This document shows, piece after piece, positions 17,023 to 26,708 of a stretch of 64,000 nt of DNA. Each line of letters begins with the position of its first letter. Position 1 is the stretch's first letter. The position numbers were made by a program, and so were the translations under genes. The DNA comes from Agromyces albus (GTDB lineage: Bacteria; Actinomycetota; Actinomycetes; Actinomycetales; Microbacteriaceae), in assembly GCF_004134825.1 (NCBI RefSeq), contig NZ_SDPN01000012.1, positions 1-64,000 on the forward strand, given 5' to 3'. Below the pieces are notes generated by a model. That model was not told the DNA's origin and made no database searches. It saw only the letters and a program-made list of their open reading frames with translations.

Positions 17023-18534
17023 TTAGTGCCCGCTAGGCTCCCCGAATACGAGGCTCGACCTGTGGAACCCGTGGAAGCCGAGACGGCTCCAGGCGTCGGT
17101 CCAAGCCGACCCGGAATCCGTCGGATCGCGGCCGTCCCGCGACCAGCCGTGCTCGGCGACCATGGCCAGTCGTGGAAGCATCAGCAGCGCGAGATCATCG
17201 AAGGTCGCGATCGATTCGCACCAAATGGCGGCTTCGATCCCGGCAACACGCAGACCGTGCTCCACGATGTCTGGTTGACGAGCCGGGTCCCAGCGGCGGA
17301 TGGAGGTCGATACCGTCGGCTCGTAGTCCGCGTTTCCCACGGTGCGCAGCCGTTCGTTCTGTTCGGGATGGAGGCTCGGTTCGGCCGGGCGTCTGTCGAG
17401 ATAGAGCGGGTCACTCGTCGAGACGAGTACCGCAGCGCCCTGTGCGGCGATGCGTGCCGGGTCGCCGACGGCTTGGTCTGCGACGGCCGCTAGCGCGGGG
17501 ATGGCTGGGTGCCACTCCTCCGGCCAATTCCGGTATGCGTTCGCGGAATCGAATCTGTCCCGTTCTCCCACCCAAAGTTGCACGACGTCGGATGGTGTCC
17601 AGCATCCCGCCCGCGACGTTTCCTGCCATCCGAGAGGAAGACGTCCCCTCGCGCGAACCGCGGCGGCGGCGTGGCGGACAAAGTCGGCGTACTCGTCCTC
17701 CGGCATCCCGAACGCCTCGTCGCCGCCGATGTGGATGTACGGCGAATCGAACAGGGCGACGACCTGGTCAAGGACCGCCCCGACGAATCGTGGCACCTCC
17801 GGTGAGGACCAGGTGAGGTAGGCCAGCTCGGGGGCGGGGAACGGTCTTGCAGCCAGGGCGGGCACGGCGCTCACCGCCGCGGCGACGTGACCCGGCATGT
17901 CGATCTCAGGAACGATCGTGATGAACCGCTGGCGAGCGTACGAGACGAGCCGTTCGACATCCGCGGTCGAGTAGTGCGATGCCTCCCTAGTCAGAGCGGG
18001 GTAGCCGTCGAGCTCGAGCCGCCACGCCTCCCGGTCGCTCAGATGAAGATGCAGGACGTTCATCCTCAAGATGGCGAGGAGGTCGATGACTCTTTCCACC
18101 TCGTCGCACGGAAACCAACGGCGCACCACGTCTAGGGAGAGCCCACGCCAGGCCCACTTGGGTGCATCTTCGACATCCATGGCGATTGGGTGGCCATCGT
18201 GTGAGCGCGACGCAATCGTCAACAGCGCACGGAAGACGCCCTCCGATGCTCGGGCGCGGATCACGAAGCGCTGGCCTTCCGCCTCGATGCGGTAGCTCTC
18301 GTCCGCGGACCGACGGCCAGCCGGGCGGGGATCGACACCCTCAGCGGGGTCGCTCGCGGGGCCGGTGCGAATGACGATGTCGGCGACGGATGCCTCGGTC
18401 ACCTGCTCGAGCATCTGCCCGAACGCGCGGCTCATCAGCGCGGCAGCACCGGGAAGCGCCTCCGCGAGCAGCGCACCTTCGGAAGCATCGGCAATCCGCC
18501 ATACCGCGACCTCGGCGCGACCCTCGTTGATCAC
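17023..18534 (-). CDS. Glycoside hydrolase family 20 (beta-N-acetylhexosaminidase)
   Basis: 503 residues from the GTG at 18534, which has GGAG 7 bases upstream. The open frame reaches 18849, but the upstream part lies over a different short gene (18531-18647) and the intergenic DNA. The N-terminal alpha/beta domain (residues 1-120) is followed by the GH20 barrel, starting near WRGLSLDVVRRWFP. HIGGDEAF carries the catalytic Asp-Glu pair that positions the substrate acetamido group and acts as acid. LHLHLSDREAWRLEL and IVPEIDMPGH are also family motifs. No signal peptide is visible, so it should trim GlcNAc or GalNAc from imported oligomers. It overlaps the SDR remnant by GTGA and precedes the nucleoside-hydrolase gene. 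Confidence 0.9.
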   Translation of the reverse strand: MINEGRAEVAVWRIADASEGALLAEALPGAAALMSRAFGQMLEQVTEASVADIVIRTGPASDPAEGVDPRPAGRRSADESYRIEAEGQRFVIRARASEGVFRALLTIASRSHDGHPIAMDVEDAPKWAWRGLSLDVVRRWFPCDEVERVIDLLAILRMNVLHLHLSDREAWRLELDGYPALTREASHYSTADVERLVSYARQRFITIVPEIDMPGHVAAAVSAVPALAARPFPAPELAYLTWSSPEVPRFVGAVLDQVVALFDSPYIHIGGDEAFGMPEDEYADFVRHAAAAVRARGRLPLGWQETSRAGCWTPSDVVQLWVGERDRFDSANAYRNWPEEWHPAIPALAAVADQAVGDPARIAAQGAAVLVSTSDPLYLDRRPAEPSLHPEQNERLRTVGNADYEPTVSTSIRRWDPARQPDIVEHGLRVAGIEAAIWCESIATFDDLALLMLPRLAMVAEHGWSRDGRDPTDSGSAWTDAWSRLGFHGFHRSSLVFGEPSGH

Positions 18535-18647
18535 GAAGCTGCTCCATTGGTGGTGAGAGTTCGGACGAGCCCGCGCCCGATTCTCCGGCCGCTGCCGCTG
18601 AGGATGACGACCTTGCCGGCAAGCGACTGGGCATGGGTGCAGATCAT
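18531..18647 (-). pseudogene. Short-chain dehydrogenase (SDR) remnant, N-terminal 38 residues only
   Basis: A 38-codon reading frame, ATG at 18647 with GGAAAG about 7 bases upstream, ends at a TGA that overlaps the GH20 GTG start (GTGA). The peptide contains GKVVILSGSGRRIGRG followed by LVRTL, which is the first beta strand and glycine-rich nucleotide-binding turn of an SDR oxidoreductase (usual pattern TGxxxGIG). The rest of the roughly 250-residue enzyme is absent, so it cannot be an active dehydrogenase. It may be a decayed gene whose start now works as a translation-coupling leader for GH20. The SDR identification is from the motif only. Confidence 0.6.
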
Positions 18648-18871
18648 GGATGCTTTCCGTTGGTGTGGGGACGGGTTCAGTTGGTTGCGGCGGAAGTCGG
18701 CCAGCGACTAGGCCCTGGAGACTTACAAACAGTACAGCGGTAGGTTTCTTTGACACAAGCAGAAATGATGAACGGCGTATGCGATCGAGCAGCCTGCGCT
18801 CCGTACTTAACCCCCGAACAGCTGCGGGGCCAGGCGCCCTCGAGAACAACCCGTTCCCCGGCGCAAGCGAC

Positions 18872-18893
18872 CGCTAACGGTTTCCCGGTAGCG
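18872..18893 (+). promoter_or_regulatory. Leaderless promoter with overlapping dyad operator of the TetR gene
   Basis: CGCTAACGG-N4-CCGGTAGCG is an inverted repeat with one mismatch. It overlaps TAGCGT (18889-18894), a possible -10 whose last base is 7 bases before the ATG at 18902. No ribosome-binding site precedes that ATG, so a leaderless message is likely. The arrangement fits self-repression. The rest of the divergent gap 18648-18871 has an AT-rich stretch near 18722-18770 with a TTTGACA element but no gene. Confidence 0.5.
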
Positions 18894-18901
18894 TCAGTGG
18901 C

Positions 18902-19507
18902 ATGGCACGAACGGGCCGCAACTACCCCAAGGGACTCGCGAGGCGCGAGGAGATCCTGGAGGTTGCATTGAGGATCGTCGCAGAGCGTGGGTACAACGCC
19001 GCGACGATTCGCGAGCTCGCTGAGGCCGTGTCGCTGAGTAAGACGGGCCTGCTGCACCACTTCGGGACCAAGGAAGAGCTGTTCGCCGAGATTCTGCGCC
19101 GCCGCGACCAGCGTGACATTGAGTCGGTGCAATCAGTCGGCGACGCCCGCGAGCTGCTCTCTCAGATTTTGGCACACAACGCCGACGTGCCCGGCTTGGT
19201 GCAGCTATATAGCCGGTTCTCCGCCGAGGCGAGCGACCCGGACCACAGGGCGCACGAGTACTTCGCCGAAAGGTACGAGCGTAACCGCGTCGATCTCGCC
19301 ACAATGGTGCGCGCGCTGCAGGAAGAGGGGCACGTTACTCCCGCGGCGGATGCGGACGCTCTTGGCGCCCTTCTGCTCGCGGCGATGGACGGGCTTCAGC
19401 TGCAGTGGCTCTACGACAAGAGCTTCGACATGCGACGCAGTATTTCTGCGCTCATGAGTGCGCTCCTTGAGCCACGTGATGCACCTGAGGCTGAGCAGGG
19501 AGCGTGA
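18902..19507 (+). CDS. TetR-family transcriptional regulator of the GH20 operon
   Basis: 201 residues. Helix-turn-helix at the N-terminus: REEILEVALRIVAERGY, then ATIRELAEAVSLSKTGLLHHF and TKEELFAEIL. The effector domain has LLAAMDGLQLQWLYDKS, shared with the TetR proteins at 1 and 15056. It is divergent from the SDR-remnant/GH20/nucleoside-hydrolase operon, its likely target. The start has no ribosome-binding site and is probably read from a leaderless message. Inducer unknown, perhaps an amino sugar given the GH20 target. Confidence 0.9.
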   Translation: MARTGRNYPKGLARREEILEVALRIVAERGYNAATIRELAEAVSLSKTGLLHHFGTKEELFAEILRRRDQRDIESVQSVGDARELLSQILAHNADVPGLVQLYSRFSAEASDPDHRAHEYFAERYERNRVDLATMVRALQEEGHVTPAADADALGALLLAAMDGLQLQWLYDKSFDMRRSISALMSALLEPRDAPEAEQGA

Positions 19508-19607
19508 TCGTCGTTCCTCTCCGTGAACTGCGGCTGCATCAACCACATCAGCTTCGTGCGGCTGCGAAATCGTCGCGACCAAGGAGTCTGGTCTGGTGTG
19601 ACGCGGT

Positions 19608-21862
<2,255 letters not shown>

Positions 21863-21864
21863 CG

Positions 21865-21880
21865 AGTGCAAGTTTGCACT
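21865..21880. promoter_or_regulatory. Palindromic operator in front of tetR-MFS
   Basis: Perfect 16-bp palindrome AGTGCAA-GT-TTGCACT ending two bases before the TetR start codon. TTGCAT further upstream on the minus strand (within 21890-21897) could be a -35 element. No ribosome site separates the palindrome from the ATG, so the message may be leaderless or nearly so. Position and symmetry fit autorepression by the TetR protein. Confidence 0.6.
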
Positions 21881-21930
21881 ATTCTCGCGAAAATGCAAAT
21901 GGAAGTGGCCAATGATCCACATGGACCGAT

Positions 21931-21956
21931 CGCACGCGCGTGCGTCACCTGACGCA
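21931..21956. repeat. Two overlapping palindromes between integrase and tetR
   Basis: CGCACGCGCGTGCG (21931-21944, perfect 14 bp) overlaps TGCGTCA-CC-TGACGCA (21941-21956, perfect). They lie in the 137-base gap between the integrase stop codon and the TetR start, which are transcribed in the same direction. They could be a terminator for the integrase message or a second protein-binding site. Confidence 0.45.
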
Positions 21957-21999
21957 GCTGCGCGGCCGGGCCATTCGACCCCTGCCCCGACACTCCCGA

Positions 22000-23241
22000 C
22001 TACTCCTCCCAGTCGTCCCACGAGATTGAGTCAACGCCGTCATGCGGAGCAGGCGGCTCCGGCGCCAGTCGCTGGAGCACCTCGGCAGGTTTGGACGTCA
22101 CCGTTCGATCCGGCTCCGCGTAGTGCTCCTTCGTAACGGCCGTCGATGTGTGCCCGAGCATGTCCGCTGCTGCTTGCAATCCGAGCTCGTGGGCGATCGC
22201 GGTCGCGCCCGTCCGACGGAACGCATGCGGCGAGATCCCCGCATCAGCGAGGCCGGCCAGCCCAAGGATCTTCCGGAACTGCCGCCGTACATTCGCGGGG
22301 ATGAGCGGCGTGTCGTTCTTCGAGAAGAACAGCAGATGCTCGGGCTCAGCATCGGCCGGAAGGAGGGCGAGCCGCCGACGAAGCACCTCGGCTGCGAACG
22401 CCGGGACCGGCACGAGCCGATTCGATTCTTTCGTCTTCGGATGCTCCTGCCGGTAGACCGGCACCCCGCTGCGCTGGATGATCGTGCCGCAGATCTCGAC
22501 CCGCGGCGGCTCCGCCGTCACGTCGACATCGCATTTCCGCAGCGCGAGCGCCTCGCCGATACGAGTCGCCGTACCGAGCATGACCTCGATGAGGTCGCGC
22601 ACCTGCCCATCCGGTCGGGGCCCGAGCCAATGCGGATCGGTGCCGAACTCCCGCGCCGCGGTCCGGATCGCCGCCAACTCCTCAGAAGTCAGCGCCTTCG
22701 GCACCCGTTTGGGCTTTTTCAGCTGCGAGGTCTCCTTCACTGGATTCCGCTCGAGGAGCCCCTGCCGCACGCCGAAGGCCAAGACCATGCTCAGGGTCGT
22801 CTTCGAATGTTTGGCCATCGAGAACGACCGCAGTCGCTGCTGCTTCAAATACCGCTCGATCCGGCCAACGGTGATCTCGCGCACCGCGAAGTCGGCGAAG
22901 AACGGCAGTACGCTGCCCCGAAGCTGGCGCTCGTAGGTCTCCTTCGTGCTCTCAGCGCGATCGACGTCCAAGCGCAGATCGTCCAGCCATGCGTCAGCGA
23001 GGTCCGTGAACTTCGAGTCAGGGGTGAGCGAGCCTTGCGTGCCGGCGTGCCGCATGCGCTCCTGCAGATCGAGCTTCAGCGCGGTGATCGCCGCGTTGCG
23101 ACTCTCCCCTGTCGCGCCGACTTGGCGCGTCTGCCCATCCCAGTCGCGGAACCGGGTCAGCGCCCGGAACCTTCCACGCGCGAGCTCCGTCGTCTGGATG
23201 CTGCCGTAAGTGCCGATCGCCAGCCGGGGACGGCCTGCCAT
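22000..23241 (-). CDS. Tyrosine recombinase / phage-type integrase
   Basis: 413 residues. ATG start at 23241, touching the stop codon of the excisionase-like gene (TGATG). The N-terminal half contains an arm-binding-like region (FRALTRFRDWDGQTRQV) and a SAM-like core-binding domain from about residue 70. The C-terminal catalytic domain has all expected residues: first arginine in GTATRIGEALALR, His-x-x-Arg in SPHAFRRTGA, the LGH motif in MLGHTST, and the tyrosine in KEHYAEPDR. It therefore looks active. It would integrate and excise an element at the adjacent tRNA gene. The short acidic tail after the tyrosine is not conserved. Confidence 0.93.
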   Translation of the reverse strand: MAGRPRLAIGTYGSIQTTELARGRFRALTRFRDWDGQTRQVGATGESRNAAITALKLDLQERMRHAGTQGSLTPDSKFTDLADAWLDDLRLDVDRAESTKETYERQLRGSVLPFFADFAVREITVGRIERYLKQQRLRSFSMAKHSKTTLSMVLAFGVRQGLLERNPVKETSQLKKPKRVPKALTSEELAAIRTAAREFGTDPHWLGPRPDGQVRDLIEVMLGTATRIGEALALRKCDVDVTAEPPRVEICGTIIQRSGVPVYRQEHPKTKESNRLVPVPAFAAEVLRRRLALLPADAEPEHLLFFSKNDTPLIPANVRRQFRKILGLAGLADAGISPHAFRRTGATAIAHELGLQAAADMLGHTSTAVTKEHYAEPDRTVTSKPAEVLQRLAPEPPAPHDGVDSISWDDWEE

Positions 23242-23474
23242 CAACCCTCACCTTCGACAGTGGGCACGGCCTCCGGTTCGTGAATCCCGTCCAGCCAGTG
23301 GATGACGTCGGAGACGCGATAGCGGATCTCCCGGCCGACTCGCATGCCGGCAGGTCCGCGTCCGTCGGTGCGCAGGTCGTAGATGGCCTGCACGTGCACG
23401 CCGAGGTACTCGGCAAGCTCGCTCGTGGTCAACACGGGCTCGAGGCCGAGCCCAGAAAGGCGTTCGCTGTTCAT
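23241..23474 (-). CDS. Excisionase-like helix-turn-helix protein
   Basis: 77 residues from the ATG at 23474, a typical size; longer in-frame starts at 23591 and 23618 run over the direct repeats. The winged-helix region is EPVLTTSELAEYLGVHVQAI, then a basic turn and GREIRYRVSDVIHWL, the pattern of AlpA/Xis-type DNA-binding proteins that read the tRNA-side attachment arm. It directly precedes the integrase with a one-base overlap, so the two are made together. It probably sets the direction of recombination or represses the integrase promoter. Confidence 0.82.
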   Translation of the reverse strand: MNSERLSGLGLEPVLTTSELAEYLGVHVQAIYDLRTDGRGPAGMRVGREIRYRVSDVIHWLDGIHEPEAVPTVEGEG

Positions 23475-23563
23475 GACACGAAGGTGTTCGAGGCGAACCC
23501 AACTCGGTCGAGTACGGTCGACCACCCTGACCGGAGCACGCCCATTTCGGCGCGCGCGAACGA

Positions 23564-23584
23564 ATAAACGTTGGATAAACGTTG
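23564..23584. repeat. Tandem 11-bp direct repeats (candidate integrase/excisionase arm sites)
   Basis: ATAAACGTTG occurs twice, at 23564-23573 and 23575-23584, spaced one helical turn (11 bases) apart between the excisionase-like gene and the tRNA attachment side. A hairpin-forming dyad CTTGCCCTCTA-C-TAGAGGCAAG follows at 23598-23619 and may terminate the tRNA transcript. The repeats are AT-rich relative to their surroundings. Confidence 0.5.
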
Positions 23585-23644
23585 ACGACATCAAGTCCTT
23601 GCCCTCTACTAGAGGCAAGAAACCCTGATCAAATCGAATTACGG

Positions 23645-23718
23645 TAGGGCGGACGGGACTTGAACCCGTGACCGATGGATTATGAGTCCACTGCTCTAAC
23701 CGGCTGAGCTACCGCCCC
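23645..23718 (-). tRNA. tRNA with CAU anticodon (elongator tRNA-Met, or tRNA-Ile2)
   Basis: 74 bases fold as a full cloverleaf on the minus strand. The acceptor is GGGGCGG against CCGCCCT with a G1-U72 wobble. The D arm is AGCTCAGCCGGTTAGAGC, the anticodon arm GTGGA-CTCATAA-TCCAT with anticodon CAT, and the T loop carries GTTCAAG. No CCA is encoded. CAT could read Met, or Ile after lysidine modification; the loop resembles elongator Met. Its 3' end faces the integrase, making it the probable insertion target. Confidence 0.9.
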
Positions 23719-23727
23719 GCGCCCGGG

Positions 23728-24984
23728 TCACTCGGGGAGCGCCACCGGTGCGACATCGGTGACCGGGTCGGTCACCGGCTTTCCACGATACAGGCTCTCG
23801 AACGTCGAGATCGTGCGCTGGATGTCGTGGGCGGCGATGAGGCGGAGCGAGCCCTCCTTGAGTGCGCGATACTCTGCCGGCGGCGCCTCGAGCACGACCC
23901 GGAGTTTCGCCGCGAGGTCTTCAGGGCTGCCGGGCTCGAAGAGGTATCCGTTCTCGCCGTCGTGCACGAGGTGCGGGAGGGCCATCGCGTTCGCCGCGAC
24001 GATCGGCAGGGCCGAGGCCATGGCCTCCATCGTCACGATGCTCTGCAGTTCGGCGATCGAGGGCATGGCGAGCACGGATGCCCGGTGGTAGGCGCCTCGC
24101 AAAGCGTCGTCGGCGACGTAGCCGGTGAACGTCACCTGATCGGCGACCCCGAGCTCAACGGCCATGTGTTCGAGGTTGCGCTTCTGGTCGCCGCCGCCGA
24201 CGATCTCGAGCTTCGCGTCGAGTTCGGCAGGGAGCAGCGCGAAGGCACGCAGCAACACGTCGATCTGCTTCTCGCCGGTGACGCGTCCGACGAAGAGGAT
24301 GCGATTCTCGCTGCGCGGCTGCCAGCTCGGCTCGTACTTGTGTGCGTCGATTCCGCACGAGATCGCGTGAACGCCCGACAGACCGGTGTGCTTCTCGAGG
24401 AACTGGGCCGCCTTGCGCGTCGGCGTGGTGACCGCCTCGGCGCGCCCGAAGGTGCGGCGAGCGGCCTTCCAGGCGAGGCCGACCGCCCATTCCTGCCAGC
24501 CCGCCGGCAACAGCGTGAACTCGAGCATGTTCTCGGGCATGAAGTGATTGGTGCCGACGATCCGGATGCCGCGCTTCTCGGCTTCGAGCGAAAGGCCACG
24601 CCCAACGATGATGTGCGACTGGAAGTGCACCACGTCGGGTTTCACGGCGTCGATCACGCGGGCGCTGTTCTGGCGGATGCGCCACGGCAGCGCGAATCGG
24701 AGCCAGTCGTGCGGATACCAGCGCCAGCTGTTCAGGCGATGGGCCGTGATCTCCTTGCCCTCGTGCACCTCTTTCCAGGTGCCGTGCTTGCGGCTGGCAG
24801 CGGGGGCCATGACGTGCACGTCGTGACCGCGCTCGACCAGGCCGGCGGCCAAACGCTCCGCGAACTTGGCTGCCCCATTGACGTCGGGAGTGAAGGTGTC
24901 GGCGCCGATCAAGATCCTGAGCGGCCGTTCCGTCTCTGCGCCGTCGGTGCCGGCGGAAGGTGTAGCACCGGGATTGTCAGACAC
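23728..24984 (-). CDS. GT4-family glycosyltransferase
   Basis: 418 residues. GTG start with GAGGAA 9 bases upstream. GT-B fold: the N-terminal Rossmann half begins LRILIGADTFTPDVNGAAKFAERLA, the acceptor-binding layout of mannosyl and glucosyl transferases such as PimB-like enzymes. The donor half contains ILFVGRVTGEKQIDVLLRA and the E-x7-E motif in IAELQSIVTMEAMA. It probably transfers a hexose from a nucleotide sugar to a lipid or polysaccharide acceptor at the inner membrane face. A possible -10 TAGACT lies at 25077-25082 on the minus strand. Donor and acceptor are not determined. Confidence 0.9.
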   Translation of the reverse strand: MSDNPGATPSAGTDGAETERPLRILIGADTFTPDVNGAAKFAERLAAGLVERGHDVHVMAPAASRKHGTWKEVHEGKEITAHRLNSWRWYPHDWLRFALPWRIRQNSARVIDAVKPDVVHFQSHIIVGRGLSLEAEKRGIRIVGTNHFMPENMLEFTLLPAGWQEWAVGLAWKAARRTFGRAEAVTTPTRKAAQFLEKHTGLSGVHAISCGIDAHKYEPSWQPRSENRILFVGRVTGEKQIDVLLRAFALLPAELDAKLEIVGGGDQKRNLEHMAVELGVADQVTFTGYVADDALRGAYHRASVLAMPSIAELQSIVTMEAMASALPIVAANAMALPHLVHDGENGYLFEPGSPEDLAAKLRVVLEAPPAEYRALKEGSLRLIAAHDIQRTISTFESLYRGKPVTDPVTDVAPVALPE

Positions 24985-25141
24985 GTGGCGTTGTTCCTCA
25001 CAGTTCGTCGGTTCGGGACGGTCGGCCCCGGTGGGCGTCGCGGCGCAGGGTCGGCGCGCAGACTGAATCCGAACATAGTCTACGCAGTGCGCGCCGCGCG
25101 GTGTCGTTGTGGCATTTCGTGCATGGGGAGCACGAATTCGC

Positions 25142-26047
25142 TCAGATTCGTGTTTGCGGGTGGTTCCTCGCGAGCCGGAAAACGCCCCACACGGCGATCA
25201 CGCCGGCGAGGACGAAGACTCCATTCGCCCACAGCGGCGCCTGCGACGCCTCGCCCAGCACGATGATGCCGATCGCGACCGCGACCATCGGGTCGACCAC
25301 CGTAAGCCCTGCGATGACGAGGTCGGGCGGGCCCGATGCGTAGGCATTCTGTACGAAGTACGCACCGAGGCCGGTCGCGGCGAGCAGGCCGACGACGCAC
25401 AGCCAGGTGAGCCATTCGAACTCCCCCTGCTGAAGTCGGCCGAGCACCACCTTCGCGAGCGTCGCCACGAACCCGTAGAGCACCCCGGCCATGATCACGT
25501 AGAAGATCGCGCGGATGTGCCGGCGCATCCATCCGAAGGCCACTCCTGCTGCCGCCAGCACGACCGCGAGGATGATCAGGATCGTGATGAGATGCTGATC
25601 GGTCACCGGCTTGTCGACCGCGGTGAAGGCCGCGACGCCGACGAAGAGCAGGACACCGCCGACGCACATCACGATCGCGATGATGGATTTGTGCTTGAGC
25701 CTGACGTGGTTGATGCGCGAGTTCAGGATGGAGGTGATCACGAGCGCGATCGCGCCGAGCGGCTGCACGACGATGATCGGCGCGAAGTAGAGACTCGACA
25801 ACTGGAAGACGATGGCGAGCCCGAGCATCACCGAGCCGAGCACCCATGACGGGCGCGCGAGCAGGAGCGCGAGCTGGTTGAAGCTCAACCCCTTGCCGAG
25901 CGTGTCGACGGTGCGCGACTCGACCTTCACCACGCCGCGATGCTGGAACTGCGCGCCCAGCGACAGGAAGACCGCTCCCACGAGAGCGAGCGGAATTCCG
26001 ATGAAGGAGGTGGGGTCGAGGGCGATCTGCTCGGTGAGCTCGCTCAT
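25142..26047 (-). CDS. DMT/NIPA-like multi-span membrane transporter
   Basis: 301 residues from the ATG at 26047; a GTG at 26059 would add four residues. About nine or ten membrane spans with short loops, beginning LALVGAVFLSLGAQFQHRGV, fit the drug/metabolite transporter superfamily. The segment SLYFAPIIVVQPLGAIALV resembles the NIPA magnesium-transporter-like branch. The second half repeats the pattern, including TVVDPMVAVAIGIIVLGE. It is divergent from peptide deformylase across about 52 bases. Substrate unknown. Confidence 0.8.
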   Translation of the reverse strand: MSELTEQIALDPTSFIGIPLALVGAVFLSLGAQFQHRGVVKVESRTVDTLGKGLSFNQLALLLARPSWVLGSVMLGLAIVFQLSSLYFAPIIVVQPLGAIALVITSILNSRINHVRLKHKSIIAIVMCVGGVLLFVGVAAFTAVDKPVTDQHLITILIILAVVLAAAGVAFGWMRRHIRAIFYVIMAGVLYGFVATLAKVVLGRLQQGEFEWLTWLCVVGLLAATGLGAYFVQNAYASGPPDLVIAGLTVVDPMVAVAIGIIVLGEASQAPLWANGVFVLAGVIAVWGVFRLARNHPQTRI

Positions 26048-26099
26048 GTCCGGATCCACGCATCGACCCTACCCGCTCGTCCCCCGATATCCTGTCCGA

Positions 26100-26666
26100 A
26101 TGGCCGTGCTCCCCATACGAATCACCGGCGACCCGGTCCTCCACTCCCCCGCCCTGCCCGTCGAGTCGATCGACGATGAACTGCGTGCGCTCGTGCGAGA
26201 TCTCTTCGAGACGATGGATGCAGCACCGGGCGTCGGCCTCGCCGCTCCGCAGGTGGGTGTGGCGCTCCGGCTCTTCACCTTCGGGTGGGTCGACGAAGCG
26301 GGCACCCGCTGGCGCGGCGTCGCCATCAATCCCGAACTCTGGATATCCCCACCGCCCGTCGGCGAGCCCGACCCCGATGAGGAGTCCGAGGGCTGCCTGT
26401 CATTTCCGGGCGAGCGATTCGGCTTGCGCCGCGCCGAGCGCGCGATCCTCCGCGCGACCGACCTCGAGGGCGTACGGTTCGAGATCGAGGCCGAGGGCTG
26501 GCTCGCGCGAATCTTCCAGCACGAGTACGACCACCTCGACGGCATCCTCTACACCGACCGCTTGGGCGAGCGCGACCAGCGCATCGTCGCGAAGATCAAT
26601 CGCAAGCTCGGTTGGGGTCAGCCGGGCCAGCAGTGGATGCCGGGCGTCGACGACCTCGAAGGCTGA
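26100..26666 (+). CDS. def: Peptide deformylase
   Basis: 188 residues from the ATG at 26100; upstream frame is not coding. It removes the formyl group from the initiator methionine of new proteins, in the cytoplasm near the ribosome exit. All three family motifs are present: GVGLAAPQV, EGCLSFPG (metal-binding cysteine) and QHEYDHLDG (metal-binding histidines and catalytic Glu). The length and C-terminal extension with PGQQWMPGVDD are usual for actinobacterial enzymes. It converges on the membrane-protein gene at 26709. Confidence 0.96.
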   Translation: MAVLPIRITGDPVLHSPALPVESIDDELRALVRDLFETMDAAPGVGLAAPQVGVALRLFTFGWVDEAGTRWRGVAINPELWISPPPVGEPDPDEESEGCLSFPGERFGLRRAERAILRATDLEGVRFEIEAEGWLARIFQHEYDHLDGILYTDRLGERDQRIVAKINRKLGWGQPGQQWMPGVDDLEG

Positions 26667-26668
26667 GC

Positions 26669-26694
26669 CCGCGGCAGCAGTGCGCGCTGCGCGG
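26669..26694. terminator. Hairpin in the convergent gap after def
   Basis: CCGCGGCAGC-N7-GCTGCGCGG can pair with a one-base bulge in the 42-base gap between convergent genes. No T-tract on either side, so a bidirectional terminator role is only suggested. Confidence 0.35.
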
Positions 26695-26708
26695 CGAAGA
26701 CCGTGCGA

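Larger units (their letters stand above)
22000..23690 (-). mobile_element. Integration module (integrase, excisionase, tRNA attachment site) of a putative integrative element
   Basis: A tyrosine recombinase and an excisionase-like gene lie just beyond the 3' end of a tRNA gene, the usual layout of an element integrated into a tRNA. The attachment core would be in the 3' half of the tRNA (23645 to about 23690). The element should then extend toward lower coordinates and may include the accessory genes from 1 to 23.6 kb. I found no second copy of the tRNA 3' end inside the window, so the far boundary is outside it or has decayed. Confidence 0.5.
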
